Part shown: positions 33,410 through 46,636 of the stretch, piece by piece
How positions within the stretch are numbered: the first letter of the stretch is position 1
Layout: every line of letters starts with the position of its first letter
Source: Limonium bicolor
Taxonomy: Eukaryota; Streptophyta; Magnoliopsida; Caryophyllales; Plumbaginaceae
NCBI GenBank assembly: GCA_023374045.1
Contig: CM041780.1
Coordinates: forward strand, 93,467,005-93,531,004
Length of the DNA stretch: 64,000 nt
Reading direction: 5' to 3'
The notes under the pieces: generated by a model
What the model was told of the DNA's origin: nothing
What the model saw: the letters and a program-made list of their open reading frames with translations, nothing else
Databases searched by the model: none
Made by a program: the position numbers and the translations under genes

Positions 33410-34900
33410 TGATAAGCCGCAAACTTATCATATTTTATGTGCTAGATTTTTATTATATTTATCTAAATTAGGTTATATAAAGTTATTTGTGCTATTAGGT
33501 ATTAAAGTGTTTTATTAGTTCAGTCTTATGTTTTTATATGTTTTTCTGTGCAAGAGATGATTTTCTAGCCAAAAGTTCATTGATGCCGGACTCCGTGCCG
33601 GATAACTTCTGCACGGCACGAGATTAGATCAGGAAAGAGGCTTTGCCGGACACAATGCCGGGTAGATTCCATCCGGCATAAGTAAACAGTCACCACGGTT
33701 GACCAAGCGATAGCAGTTATTGACCGTTGGTGATTAGGCTAGCGGGTATGATGCGGGTATATCCTACCCGGCATATGCACTGTTTTGCGCAGATTTTTGC
33801 GGTTTCGACCGTTGAGCAGTTGACACGTTTTCCACATGTGCCGGCTACTCCTCATCCGGCACGACGCCCGACAATAGACACAATTGCGCCCTATAAATAG
33901 GCCGAGAGTCTTCATCATTTGGCACACTTCAACATACCAAATCCACTCCATTCACTTCTATATTTCCGCCTCACTCCATTGTTGGTGTCCAAAGAAGTCT
34001 ACGGATCCATCCACGCAAGAGAAGAAGAAGACCTTTTCGGGTTAAGGCTATTGACATCTCCTTCTCCCTCTTTTTATTCTCTTCTTGTAGTTGTGTGGAT
34101 GGCGATGTAGAATTCTTTGTCTTCTCTGGTTAGAAATGGTTCTCTTGTAAACGTACTATGTTCACTCAATAAAAGATATAAGTTCAACTTGGAATTTTGA
34201 GTTATTGCAAATTAGGAATGAAGTTGTTTCTTCTTCCAAGTACTTCAATTCTGACCTTGGTAAGGCAGAAAGGTTGAGGAATTCCAAGTGGTCTTTCTAT
34301 TTGTCTTTTATAACTTAAAGGATGAAATTTAAGGCTTAGAATTCTCCCCTTTTCGGTTCGTTGATTACCTAGATATTGTTAGTTTTCGATACTGATTTGG
34401 GAGTGCTTATTTCGGCTTCAAACTGGAAGAGTAAATTGACATTTTGGTAAGGCCGGATGGCATGCCGGGTGCAAGACGTCCGGCACATTCAAGGTTCTTG
34501 TCTTTGCCGGGTGCATCTTGTCCGGCATAATATCCGGCAGTACCAAAAGTTGGTTGGTTCGGAATTTATTCTTTTCCCTTGGTGTTCATTTGTGTTTTTA
34601 TGACGTTGCCATTTCGAATCTGGGGTAGATTATTATAAATACTATTTTAGATTAGGTTTTAGATAGTTTTTCTTAATTTGTGTTTACACATTTACTTTTC
34701 CCCCTTTGTTATAGAATAGGCTTTTGCCCGGATTAGGACTAGTTTTCTATAAGTCCCTTGGGTACGATTCTCTCGGTCGTAATATATTTACACTATACTC
34801 CGACCGGGTTTTTATTTGCTACCCGTAGTAGAGTTGTAGGTTTAGTTTATTATTTTATTCTTTCTATATATAGTTTTATCCTACAATTTCTCGTTTAGCA
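33410..34900 (+). repeat. C1 middle LTR
   Basis: 1491 bp, near-identical to the other C LTRs. It is followed directly by a second primer site (34904-34921), proving the LTR-INT-LTR-INT-LTR layout. Confidence 0.93.
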
Positions 34901-37200
34901 AATTGGCGCCGTTGCCGGGGACTTGGAGTTAGTCCAAGTCCTAAATTCGGTAAAACGCCCTATTCTTTATTCTTTATTCTTTGATTCTTTAATTCTTTAC
35001 TTCTCTAATTCTTTTAATTTCAATTTGGTATTCGGTTGAATAGGGCCGGGTGTAAAGGCCGGATGCCTCATACCCGGCACATTCAACATTTTATTTTCTT
35101 TAATTCTTGTATTCTCTGATTTATTCACCCTTAGTTTTTGCAGAATTGAATATGCCGTGCACGATGCCGGGCAACTGAGACCCGGCGTATTCGGAGGAAG
35201 TCCGATGCCGGACAGAAGTTATCCGGCATGATGACCGGCATGTTCAAATTATTTTCAAAATTTCATACATTGTTAAGCTTTTAACAATTTGAATTTATTC
35301 TTGTTTACCTCTTCGTTTATTTATCTCTTCTAATAGTCCCTACCTTAATTATTTAAATTAATTTCAGAGTTTGAACTTGCCGTGTATTATGCCGGGTTTC
35401 TTACACCCGGCTTCTCGAAGGAAGTCCGATGCCGGATATGAAATATCCGGCATTACACCCGGCTTGTTCAATTACTCTCCAATTTTTGTCGTAAATAGTA
35501 GAGACACATATAAATGATCTCTTACGTTTTATGTCATTCATTATTTTTATTTCTCCTTGTTGCATTTTTTTGATTTATTTCTTTCGGTTTGAACAAGCCG
35601 GGCAATATGCCGGGTAACATCAACCCGGCATTAGTGGAGGAAGTCCACTGCCGGGTACGCAATGCCCGACACACGGTCCGGCATGTTCAATTGATTTATT
35701 TTTCTTTTAGTTTCGTAACATTTCTATATTATTGTTTTTTATACTATTTTGTTAAATTAAAATTTGGTGTTGCTCCTCCTAAGTAAATAAGGTGAATGCA
35801 TCTCCGATCGCATAATCTTCATGAAGATTTATCTGACCGCGATCAGGAGACAAAGAAGCCATTTCTTCGTTCCTTAAGGCAACGACGAAACCAACAAACG
35901 CACTCCCTGCACAAATGGAATAAAAAACCACCGGCGAATGGCAAGGACTCTCTTCCTCAGCAGGCAAATGTGGTTAGTACACGACCACACACCTAGCGCA
36001 CCGAATTCCAAGATTTTATACCACCCGAGGAAGCGGAACTTGCAGAGACATCGACCATTCGCATGGAGCATAAGTCGATGCAGTTGCAAATGCAGCAACT
36101 TTTTGCTCAACTATGACCACTTGGTCAACTCCCGTCTCCAACACTAAGTTGATCAACGGGAGTATGCGAGATCGCTCTTCGTTTCTATCGAGATCTCTGA
36201 TCACTCGGCCAAGTAGCCGAAGGCTAAGTGTAGGGCAGCCCCACGCATCTGGTCTTCTTTCACCGCAGGGGAGTCACTTCCTTTCCTTATTTCTTTATTT
36301 TTCTTTTGAACACTGGGGACAGTGTTCCTGCCAAGTGTAGGGCAGGGGACTCCCCTTAAAAAATAAGTTTTTATTAATATGCATAAGTTGTGAGTTTTAT
36401 CAATGTTTTACTAAACTTTTTGCATGTTTTTGATTGGGATGAGATTAGGAATGAATAACTGCTTGTTCTCTCAAGAGGTAAGCTTTCTAATGACTTGTAG
36501 ATTCCTATTTTTAACTTTTTGATTCTCTCTATTAATATGAGTATATGATCTTTCTCCTAATTCTTTCCTTTATGTACTTCTGGGTATTATTTTCCTTCTC
36601 TTTTCAAATTGTGAAAATCTTTTGGGTGAAAATCTTAAAAAGGGTTTTTGTGAAAAAAAAGAAAGAAGAAGAAGAAAAAGAAAAAAAAGAGAAAGAAAAA
36701 GAAATCTTCTTCCAAAGGAAAAGCATTATATTCCTTGAGGTTGCAAAAAAATGCCTCAGAATAAAAGTAAGAAACGAGAGTTTTTCCTTTTATTTTTCTC
36801 CTAAATTCCCCGTTCTTCAATGCAGAAAAAATCATGGTTGATTCAGAAACCCTTGCAAAACAGGGCTGAAAATAAAAACCAATGATGAGTGTCTTGGCCA
36901 CATTCAGAAACTCTTGAAAAATAGAGCTGAATGATGGAAACCGGAAAAAGGAGAGATTACAAATCCCTTATGCAAAATAGCCCAAAAGTTTTTGATCGGT
37001 TTTGAAAAGTCTTTATTTTATACCCATTAGTATGTTACTGATGGAATAAGGAGGTCTAAGTGATACTTGTGAAATAGAGTCAGAGAGTTGGGAATATTTA
37101 TCTACATTTCATTCTAGAGTTTATCTGTTTTGTGCATAAGTAATTAGTCCTTTCTAATCTTGTTTTGCTCGAGGACTAGCAAAAGGTAAGTGTAGGGCCT
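34901..37200 (+). mobile_element. C1 second internal region (non-coding)
   Basis: 2300 bp copy of 31139-33409 with the same cassettes, A/G-rich run and purine tract. No complete ORF. Confidence 0.85.
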
Positions 37201-38699
37201 TGATAAGCCGCAAACTTATCATATTTTATGTGCTAGATTTATTATTATATTTATCTAAATTAGGTTATATATAAGTTATTTGTGCTATATTAGGTATTAA
37301 AGTGTTTTATTAGTTCAGTCTTATGTTTTTATATGTTTTTCTGTGCAAGAGATGATTTTCTAGCCAAAAGTTCATTGATGCCGGACTCCGTGCCGGATAA
37401 CTTCTGCACGCACGAGATTAGATCAGGAAAGAGGCTTTGCCGGACACAATGCCGGGTAGATTCCATCCGGCATAAGTAAAGAGTCGCCACGGTTGACCAA
37501 GCGATAGCAGTTATTGACCGTTGGTGATTAGGCTGTTGCCGGGTATGATGCCGGGTATATCCTACCCGGCATATGCACTGTTTTGCACGGATTTTTGCGG
37601 TTTTCGACCGTTGAGCAGTTGACACATTTTCCACATGCCGGCTACTCCTCATCCGGCACGACGCCCGGCAACAGACACAATTGAGCCCTATAAATAGGCC
37701 GAGAGTCTTCATCATTTGGCACACTTCAACATACCAAATCCACTCCATTCACTTCTATATTTCCGCCTCACTCCATTGTTGGTGTCCAAAGAAGTCTACG
37801 GATCCATCCACGTAAGAGAAGAAGAAGACCTTGTCGGGTTATGGCTATTGACATCTCCTTCTCCCTCTTTGTATTCTCTTCTTGTAGTTGTGTGGATGGC
37901 GATGTAGAATTCTTTGTCTTCTCTGGTTAGAAATGGTTCTCTTTGTAAACGTACTATGTTCACTCAATAAAAGATATAAGTTCAACTTGGAATTTTGAGT
38001 TTATTGCAAATTAGGAATGAAGTTGTTTCTTCTCCCAAGTACTTCAATTCTGACCTTGGTAAGGCAGAAAGGTTGAGGAATTCCAAGTGGTCTTTCTATT
38101 TGTCTTTTATAACTTAAAGGATGAAATTTAAGGCTTATAATTCTCCCCTTTTCGGTTCGTTGATTACCTAGATATTGTTAGTTTTCGATACTGATTTGGG
38201 AGTGCTTATTTCGGCTTCAAACTGGAAGAGTAAATTGACATTTTGGTAAGGCCGGATGGCATGCCAGGTGCAAGACGTCCGGCACATTCAAGGTTCTTGT
38301 CTTTGCCGGGTGCATCTTGTCCGGCATAATATCCGGCAGTACCAAAAGTTGGCTGGTTCGGAATTTATTCTTTTCCCTTGGTGTTCATTTGTGTTTTTAT
38401 GACGTTGCCATTTCGAATCTGGGGTAGATTATTATAAATACTATTTTAGATTAGGTTTTAGATAGTTTTTCTTAATTTGTGTTTACACATTTACTTTTCC
38501 CCCTTTATTATAGAATAGGCTTTTGCCCGGATTAGGACTAGTTTTCTATAAGTCCCTTGGGTACGATTCTCTCGGTCGTAATATATTTACACTATACTCC
38601 GACCGGGTTTTTATTTGCTATCCGTAGTAGAGTTGTAGGTTTAGTTTATTATTTTATTCTTTTTATATATAGTTTTATCCTACAATTTCTCGTTTAGCA
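37201..38699 (+). repeat. C1 third LTR
   Basis: 1499 bp. It ends TTTAGCA at 38699 and is followed by the CCGGA target duplication, then D sequence. Confidence 0.93.
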
Positions 38700-38922
38700 C
38701 CGGACCATGTCCAAAAGTAGTCAGTAGCTTCTCCGCGCATATGGTCCAGGTTTGCAAACCAATACGCAAACCCGGACCACCTCTAAAACTAGACAGTAAG
38801 TATCGTGCTCTCTTGATCCGGGTTTGTAAACCAGAGCGCAAACCCGGACGACCTCCAAAACTTGCCAGTAGCTTCGTCCAACTTTAGGTCCGGGTTTATA
38901 AACCCAGCTCCAAACCCGGACT
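38700..38922. repeat. Second hairpin cluster of D, right half
   Basis: Further CCGGGTTTG/CAAACCCGG units at 38743-38778, 38815-38850 and 38887-38922, spaced 72 bp apart, continue the cluster split by C1. From 38923 to 39163 the sequence is the AT-rich spacer before the pol stop. Confidence 0.9.
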
Positions 38923-39163
38923 ACCTTTAAAAGTGGCCAGAAACTCAAATTGGTAACTTATATCCCTTCAAACTCCTGAATTCACCTTCAAACCTATGAA
39001 AAACTTAACAAAACATGTCTAAGAAACACATTAGCCCAAAAATAATGAAAGATAAAACCGACGAGAATAAACGAAAACGAGAAAGATAAAACTCACAAAA
39101 CCGGGTTGTCTCCCAGCCAGCCGCCCGTCTTTTCGGTCTTTGGCTAGACCATGCATTGGATAA

Positions 39164-42100
39164 TCAGTATGGAGGATCAAAGACCGTGATCACCGAATGG
39201 ACTTCAGCGATGTCACCACTGAGATAATGCTTCAGCTGTGACCCGTTACTTTGAATGTTTCCCCTTCTGTATTGATTAAACTGATGGCTCCATAGGGCGA
39301 GACATTCGTCACTGTAAACGGTCCAGACCAACGAGACTTCAACTTCCCTGGAAACAATTTCAGACGGGAGTTGAATAGAAGAACCTTATCCCCAACGTGA
39401 AACTCACGCTTGACCAATAGCTTATCATGCCACCTCTTCGTTTTCTCCTTATAAATCTTGGCGTTCTCATAAGCCCCCTCTCGAAACTCCTCTAGATCAC
39501 ACAGCTGTAACTTACGCTTCTCACCAGCCTTTTGCAGATCAAAATTCAATGCCTTGAGTGCCCAAAAAGACTTGTGCTCCAGCTCCACAGGTAAGTGACA
39601 CGCCTTGCCAAAAACCAACTTGTACGGGGACATACCTAAAGGTGTTTTAAAGGCAGTGCGGTATGCCCACAAGGCGTCATCCAACTTAAGGGACCAATCT
39701 CACCTCGAAGATGTGACAGATTTCTGGAGGATCCACTTAATTTCCCTGTTGGTGATCTCGGCTTGCCCGTTCGTCTGTGGATGATACGGAAGAGAAACCT
39801 TATGTCGCACACCATATTCTGTAGAAGAGCCTCAAACTGTTTGCAGAAGTGTGTACCCCCGTCACTGATGATCGCTCGTGGAACACCGAAACGGGTAAAG
39901 ATATTCCTCTTCAGAAACTTGAGCACCACTCTTGCATCATTAGTAGGTGCTGCTATCGCTTCAGCCCACTTGGTGACATAATCCACCGCTACCAAGATGT
40001 AGAGGTTACCTTGAGAGGATGGGAACGGTCCCATAAAATCGATGCCCCATAGATCGAACGGCTCAACCTCCAGGATCGAATTCAATGGCATCTCATGACG
40101 TCTGGATAAATTCCCCTGCCTCTGACATTGGTCGCATGTGGAAACAAACTGATAACAGTCCTTATTCAGATTCTTCCAGAAGAAGCCGGCCTCCAAAACT
40201 TTCGCGGCTGTCCTAGCCGGACCAAAATGACCCCCTGCTTCTCTAGAATGGCAGTGTGTCAGGATGTCTCTAGCTTCATTCTCAGATACACAACGACGAA
40301 TCATACCATCTGCACAGACCTTGAACAGAAACGGGTCGTCCCAAAGGTAGTGCTTGACCGTGGAGAAGAACTTCTTCTTCTGCTGATATGACAACTCTGG
40401 AGGAACGATGCCCTTGGCTAGGTAGTTTGCAATATCAGCGTACCAAGGATCCGTGGAATGACCGATCATGAAGACATACTCATCAGGAAAATACTCATTG
40501 ATTGGCCTGCCATCATCTGGAACTTCCATGCAAGATAAGTGATCCGCCACTCTGTTCTGCGCTCCAGGTTTGTCTCTAATATCAATGTCAAATTCCTGCA
40601 AAAGCAAAATCCATCGGATCAAACGAGGTTTAGCATCAATCTTTCCAAAGAGATACCTGAGAGCGGAATGGTCGGTATGCACGATGACTTTGCTGCCAAT
40701 GATGTACGGTCGAAACTTATCACAAGCAAAGACGATCGCCAACAGCTCCTTCTCCGTTGTGGCGTAGTTCTTCTGCGCCTCATTCATAGTCTTACTCGCG
40801 TAGTAGACTATCCTCAATACCTTGTCATGCCTCTGACCCAAAGCTGCTCCCAACGCGTAGTCACTAGCATCACACATAATCTCAAAAGGCAACGACCAAT
40901 CAGGAGCAACAATAATAGGTGCAGAAATCAATTTAGCTTTGAGCAAATTAAACGCATCTAAGCACTCTTTTGTAAACTCAAATTTAACATCCTTAAGTAA
41001 TAAATCACAAAGAGGCTTAGAGATCTTAGAAAAATCCTTGACGAAACGCCTATAAAAACCTGCGTGACCGAGAAAACTTCGGACATCCTTCACCGATGAT
41101 GGTGGTGGCAGCTGCTCTATGACTTCAACCTTGGCCTTGTCCACCTCGATCCCCTTCTTAGAAATCTTGTGTCCGAGCACGATGCCTTCCTGCACCATGA
41201 AGTGGCACTTCTCCCAATTGAGCACCAAGTTAGTCTCCCTGCATCTAGCTAAAATTAAATCCAAGTCTCTCAAGCATGCATCAAAAGTCGGTCCAAAAAC
41301 AGAAAAATCATCCATAAAGACTTCGATGCACTTTTCAATAAAATCAGCAAAGATAGCAGTCATGCATCGTTGAAAAGTACCAGGTGCATTACATAAACCA
41401 AAAGGCATGCGACGATAAGCATAAGTACCATACGGACATGTAAAAGTGGTTTTCTCTTGGTCCTCCTTAGCAATTGGAATTTGAAAATAACCAGAGTAAC
41501 CATCTAAGAAACAGTAATATTCTTGTCCTGCAAGCCTCTCTAGCATCTGGTCAATAAAGGGAAGGGGAAAGTGGTCTTTCCTAGTGGCGGCATTTAACTT
41601 TCTATAATCAATGCAAACTCTATGCCCAGTAATAGTACGCTGAGGAATTAATTCACCTTTATCATTAGGAACTACAATTAAGCCCCCTTTCTTGGGTACT
41701 ACCTGAGTAGGACTTACCCATTCGCTGTCAGAGATTGGATAGATTATACCTGCATCCAGTAGCTTGATAACTTCCTTCTTGACTACCTCCTTCATATGCG
41801 GGTTTAGTCTTCGCTGGGGCTGTCTCAATGGCTTGTAATCCTCCTCAAGATAAATGCGGTGGGTGCAGAATGTAGGAGCAATGCCTTTGATATCAGCAAT
41901 GGACCATCCTAGCGCCTCTTTGTTCCTCCTCAAAATCTGCAACAAAGCTTCCTCCTGTTCATCAGTTAAAGCATTAGAAATAATAACAGGCAAATCAGTA
42001 GGAGGAACTAAGAAAGCATATTTAAGGTGACTAGGAAGCGGTTTAAGTTCAAGCGAAGGTGGTGATTCCACAGAAGGAACTAGTGTCTTTGGAACTCGGT

Positions 42101-43188
42101 CCAGCGGTTCCTCCTCGATCCTGTGGTTCTTCCTATATGGCCTCCCAGCAGAAAGCTGAAATGCTGTAGCAGAAACCTCAGAATCATCATGAGTGGTCTC
42201 TATGGAATCCACCAAACACTTCTCCAACGCATCCAGCTCCGTGGGGCTGTAAGAATAATCCTGCATCAAAGTGTCAATACAATCTAAACTGAAGCAAGCA
42301 TGAACATCAGAAGGGTGAGTAGCAGCCTTGGTCATATCAAAAACAAGTTGCTCATCATGTAAACGCAGTATAATCTTCCCTCCCTCAACATCAATAAGGG
42401 TCCTTGCTGTACGCATGAATGGTCGACCTAGAATAAGTGGTACTACCTTGTCTTCCTCCATGTCTAAAATAACAAAATCAGCAGGGAAAGCAAAAGTACC
42501 AACTGAAACAATTAAATCTCTTACCACACCTCTAGGTAGGATAATTGACCTATCAGCTAATTGCAAGGTAATTCGTGTAGGCTCACATTCTCCTAAACCA
42601 AGCTTCAAATGCATAGATAATGGCATCAAATTAATACTTGCACCTAAGTCACATAAACCCTTACCACAATTCACATTACCTATCGCGCAAGGTATGACCG
42701 GAGTACCTGGATCATCAAGCTTAGGTGGAAGCTTCTTCGAAAGCACAGCTGAAACGCTCTCAGTACTCCTTCTCCACTAAAGACCGTCTGTTGGACAGGA
42801 TGTCCTTCATAAACTTCGCATATATTGGCATCTGCTTCAAAGCTTCAGAAAAAGGAATGTTAATGGTTAGTTTCTTAAAAATACTCAAAAACTTACCAAA
42901 CTGCTCATCCAAGTCTCTCTTCTTCAACCGGTTTGGAAAAGGAACTGGCGCTTCAGCAACCGCGTCGTGGAGGTGTGGAAGTCTTAGTAGTCTTGCTAAT
43001 CGCCACCTCCTCTTCAGCTGGTGGTTCCTCCTGAGAACCTGCTGGTGCAATTTCTTCATCCTGCTCAACATTGGGAGAGGGACCTCAACTTCAGGAACCA
43101 CCGGGTCAAGCTGTGTACCACTCCTCAATGTGATAGCCTTGGCATGCTCTCTCGGATTCTGCTCCGACTGACTAGGCAAGGAACCCAA
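39164..43188 (-). pseudogene. Athila-like pol, left unit: protease, RT, RNase H, integrase
   Basis: The long open stretch 39636-42746 (1036 codons) covers almost all of pol. Protease has [10 protein letters not shown] near residue 33. RT has [12 protein letters not shown] and catalytic FMDDF near 475. RNase H has MCDAS and [10 protein letters not shown] near 690. Integrase has the HHCC zinc finger beginning [10 protein letters not shown] near 835, then the first two acidic residues in IDFMG and SDGGTHF. A small deletion near 39840 shifts frame before the third catalytic residue, and the integrase tail resumes in 39232-39684 ([23 protein letters not shown]). A 1-base excess near 42765 separates it from gag. 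The annotated end uses the stop at 39164, reached if a further indel near 39250 is discounted. Confidence 0.9.
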
Positions 43189-44605
43189 AGGACGCTGAGC
43201 TAACTGCTGAGATATCTGAGACAGCTGAGTCTCGATGTTTCTATTAAATGTCCTCTAATCATTGTTGAAAGTTCTCTGCTCCTGATTGAAGGCTTCCAGC
43301 TCATTAAACTTCTTCGTGTTTACTGTGATGAAATCATTCATCCTGGCCAGAACCTCATCCATACTAGAAGACGCTCCAGCACCCGAATTTTGTGCTTGCT
43401 GATTCTGCAGAGGCTGCTTCTGATAAGAAATTGTACTGCTGTTGGGGCCTCTGATTGTAATTGTTGTTACCACCAGCTTGGTAACGATTCTGCTGCTGAG
43501 CGTGGTAACCCGGATTTCCTTGATTCCCAAAATAATTACCCGGTCTGTTACCAACATAATTCGCTGCCTCTTCTTGTGGTGAGCACTGGCACATGTTAGA
43601 AGCTCTACCACAATACTACGTCTGCAGGTGGATAACCCTCAGGTAGCTGCTGCACTGGAATGCGGATTCATAACTGCACACATACGCTCAAACTGCTTTG
43701 TCATTGCTTCTATCTTGGCAGACAAGAAAGTGTTTGAATCTACTTCATAAACCCCAGCTGGTTTCTTCGGTGCAGCTTCTCCAGTTCTCGCACCTCCCCA
43801 CTGATAGCTGCTGTAGTAATATTCTCTAACAGCTCTTTAATTCTTGTGATAGGCAACTCCATCAAACTACCTCCAGCACATGTATCGACCACAACCGGCT
43901 AGAAGGGTCCAAATCCTTGTAAAACGACTGTAGTACAACCTCTTCTCCTAGTCCGTGATGCGGTACCTTCCTCACTATCCCCTTAAAACGCTCCCAAGCT
44001 TCAGATAATGTCTCACCGGCGAACTGCTTGAAGTTCGTAATCTCACCTCTCATGGTCAGCATCCGTGAGGGTGGAAAATACTTTGCCAGAAATGCATTAG
44101 CCAACTCTTCCCAGGTGGTAATACTGTCGGCTGCCAGTGAGTTCAACCATTCAGCTGCTCTATCCCCAGGGAGAGTGGAAACAGAGTGAGCCGAGCAACC
44201 TCCTGCGAAGATGGTGTCGAGCATGCTCCTACCAATCTCAGGAATGTGGTGAGATGGACATTCGGGTCTTCAGTGACCATCCCGCTGAACTGAGGTGCGT
44301 TCATCACCATGGTCACGTAGTGGGTCTTGAACTGCCACTGCACTCCCGCTGGCAATGCTGGAATCACTATTGGCGACACCAACCCCTTAACACTTGGGCG
44401 GGTGTAGTCCCCTCATCCGCCTCTCGTTGTTCGCCATGTTAACTGCTGGTTGAACTTCCGGAACCTCTTCGTCAACAGGTGGTTCAGGGACCTGCTCTCC
44501 AACTGGGGGATCCAGATTCAAATCCTTGCGAAGCTGCCTTACGAATCTCTCGATCTCAAGATTGAGCTCGAACTCCGGTTCTCCTGTAGAGCGGGTTTTA
44601 ACCAT
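43189..44605 (-). pseudogene. Athila-like gag, left unit
   Basis: ATG at 44603-44605 (MVKTRSTGEPEF). It runs through the Athila Gag signatures: SPIVIPALPAG, MNAPQFSGMVTEDPNVHL, a DRAAEWLNSLAADSITTWEE segment, KYFPPSRM, and WERFKGIVRKVPHHG. A Cys-rich motif CEYCGRA (better preserved in the right unit) follows. The gag-protease linker, with LRSGTQLDP and the MPIYAKFMKDIL stretch, lies just downstream at 42760-43188. At least four small indels break the frame. It forms the capsid of the D particle. Confidence 0.85.
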
Positions 44606-45064
44606 AAACGAGAGTTAGAAAACTGAAGCGAAGATAGCGTAAATTAAAAACAGTAGCATTAAATTAAAACAACAAGAGAAAGATGAAAAGAAATAAACTC
44701 ACAAAATATGCAGATAAAAATCCTAACTACTAAACACAGAATATTCAAATAAAGGAATAAATCAGAAACAAAATCTGGAAGATAAAAAATATCTAAAACA
44801 AAATGTAAAACAGAAATCAGAACAGAATAGTAAAATTAAAAGAAGGAAATCTAAAAAAAAACTAATGGTATCAAAAACAAAACAAGAAAAGAAAGAAAAT
44901 AAAGGAACCTATCCTACTGTAACAAACTGCTCACACGTACAAAATTCAAACGTGACTAGACTCACCAAACAAAATAACAGTAACTGAAATGAAATAAACG
45001 AGAATAAATAACAGGAAGTAAAAATAAACAAAATAAAATAAAGACTAAACTAAATAACCGTGCC
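44606..45064 (-). other. D left-unit 5' leader
   Basis: Very A-rich untranslated leader between primer site and gag ATG; no ORF. It is duplicated at 61583-62070. Confidence 0.7.
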
Positions 45065-45082
45065 TCCCCGGCAACGGCGCCA
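45065..45082 (-). other. D primer-binding site, left unit (tRNA-Asp)
   Basis: The plus strand TCCCCGGCAACGGCGCCA equals the 3' end of plant tRNA-Asp, so the minus strand is the primer site, six bases inside the middle LTR. The second copy is at 62071-62088. Confidence 0.95.
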
Positions 45083-45088
45083 AAAACT

Positions 45089-46636
45089 TGTTGGGAAAAC
45101 CTAACGGCAAGTTACCGATCAATTCTAGCAAGTTTTAATAGAGAGTATTCCCTAAGTATCGAACCAGAAGAGGCGATGTGTCTAGTTTAACTCTTATTAA
45201 ACGGAAAGTGAAATAACAAATTAAAACAGGAAATTGGGGTTTGATTTGATGACAATTAAAAACTGTAAACAGAATGTGAAACAATAACAAGCAGGAAAAA
45301 TAAATGTTGTGAAACTGATTTGGAAAGGAGATCCCCGTTTACTACTGCACCCTAAATCTGTAATTCCTATCCCTAAGTGATTTCCAAGATAATTCTGAGT
45401 AAACCCTAGAACAAAGATAATTTACCTCCGGTCTCCCGTTTAGCAAATACTAGTTAGCAAAGACCAAATTCTAACTCTCGTTACGAACCCACTGTTTACT
45501 AACCGCCTTAAGAACAATCTAGTTTATTGGTCAATTAGCAATTTAGAGGAATTACCGTCTCTAAACTACCGGTTATTTTTCCTGTATCAATGAAAGCCGC
45601 AGTCGTCACATATAAGCTAACAAAATACTAATCTTTATAATTGGCCAAATTATAACGATTAAAGAAATTAAGCAAGGAAATAACTTTACTCAATCGAATT
45701 GCATTAAATCACAAAGGACAGGAATAGTCAATTAGGGATACATAGCAAACCAAAATCTAAAGGAAACTACTCAGCCATTGACATGTTTACAATAAGCAAA
45801 ACTGTAACGAGTAGTGATAAAGAACAAGAAGAAACTCTATTGAGACTTCTGGAGAAGTCTCCGTGATGAACTGCTTCCTCTGCTCCGCTCCAGACTCCCA
45901 ATCAAAATAATCTCAAACTAAGCTAATCTCTCTGTGTTGTATCGTGACAATTGTGTGTGTGTAAGTGTAACTCTCACGTTGGCCAGACTCCCCCTTTTAT
46001 AACAACAGAATTCTATCTTTAATCTATCTCTAATAATCTAATTAAGCGACGGCTAAGAGATATAATAACAGATATTAAAGATAACACCATTCCGTTATTT
46101 CCGAAACAAAACTCTGGCGCTCCGCTTGTATGGTCCGGTTTTGCAAAGTAGGACACAAACCCGGACCGCGTCTGAAAATAGGCAGAAGGTTCTCGCTTGG
46201 GATGGTCCGGGTTTGCAAAGTAGGACACAAACCCGGACCGCGTCTGAAAATAGGCAAAAGGTTCTCGCTTGGGATGGTCCGGGTTTGCAAAGTAGGACAA
46301 AACCCGGACCGCGTCTGAAAATAGGCAGAAGGCTCTGCGATGAGATGGTCCGGGTTTATAAACCCAGCTCCAAACCCGGACCCTCAATAAAACACAGCCG
46401 TGGTCAATGAAAATCTCCCTTTTCACTCTGGTTTGACTTCCCATGTTGCTCTAACCTCTAAAATCTTCATTTAAGCACTTTGTGAGCTTTTTATCCTGAA
46501 AACATATGAAATCGATCATTGGAGACAAATATAACAATAAAGAGTAAATAAAGCATTACGGAGCGAAGTTAATGTCATAATGTAGAAATTAAGCATGAAT
46601 TAGTCTAGTAAACTTAGACAAATTCCTGACTTATCA
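45089..46636 (-). repeat. D middle LTR
   Basis: 1548 bp. It serves as 5' LTR of the left unit and 3' LTR of the right unit. It has a TATA box at 45993-46001 and the hairpin array at 46132-46382, and is followed by a purine tract (46637-46653). Confidence 0.93.
46132..46382. repeat. 72-bp hairpin array in the D middle LTR
   Basis: Four units equivalent to 25909-26160, with 1-3 base losses in the first and third units. Confidence 0.93.

Larger units (their letters stand above)
29655..38699 (+). mobile_element. C1: tandem non-autonomous LTR element (three LTRs)
   Basis: LTRs at 29655-31138, 33410-34900 and 37201-38699 surround two internal regions of about 2.3 kb. The flanking duplication CCGGA (29650-29654 and 38700-38704) marks a single insertion on the opposite strand to D. 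The primer site matches tRNA-Asp. No gag or pol domain is readable, so it must be mobilised in trans. It inserted into a CCGG-rich hairpin repeat of D. Confidence 0.93.

Noticed and set aside
39763..43203. Many plus-strand open frames over D gag-pol (for example 42725-43171)
   Set aside because: They are antisense shadows of the minus-strand Athila polyprotein.
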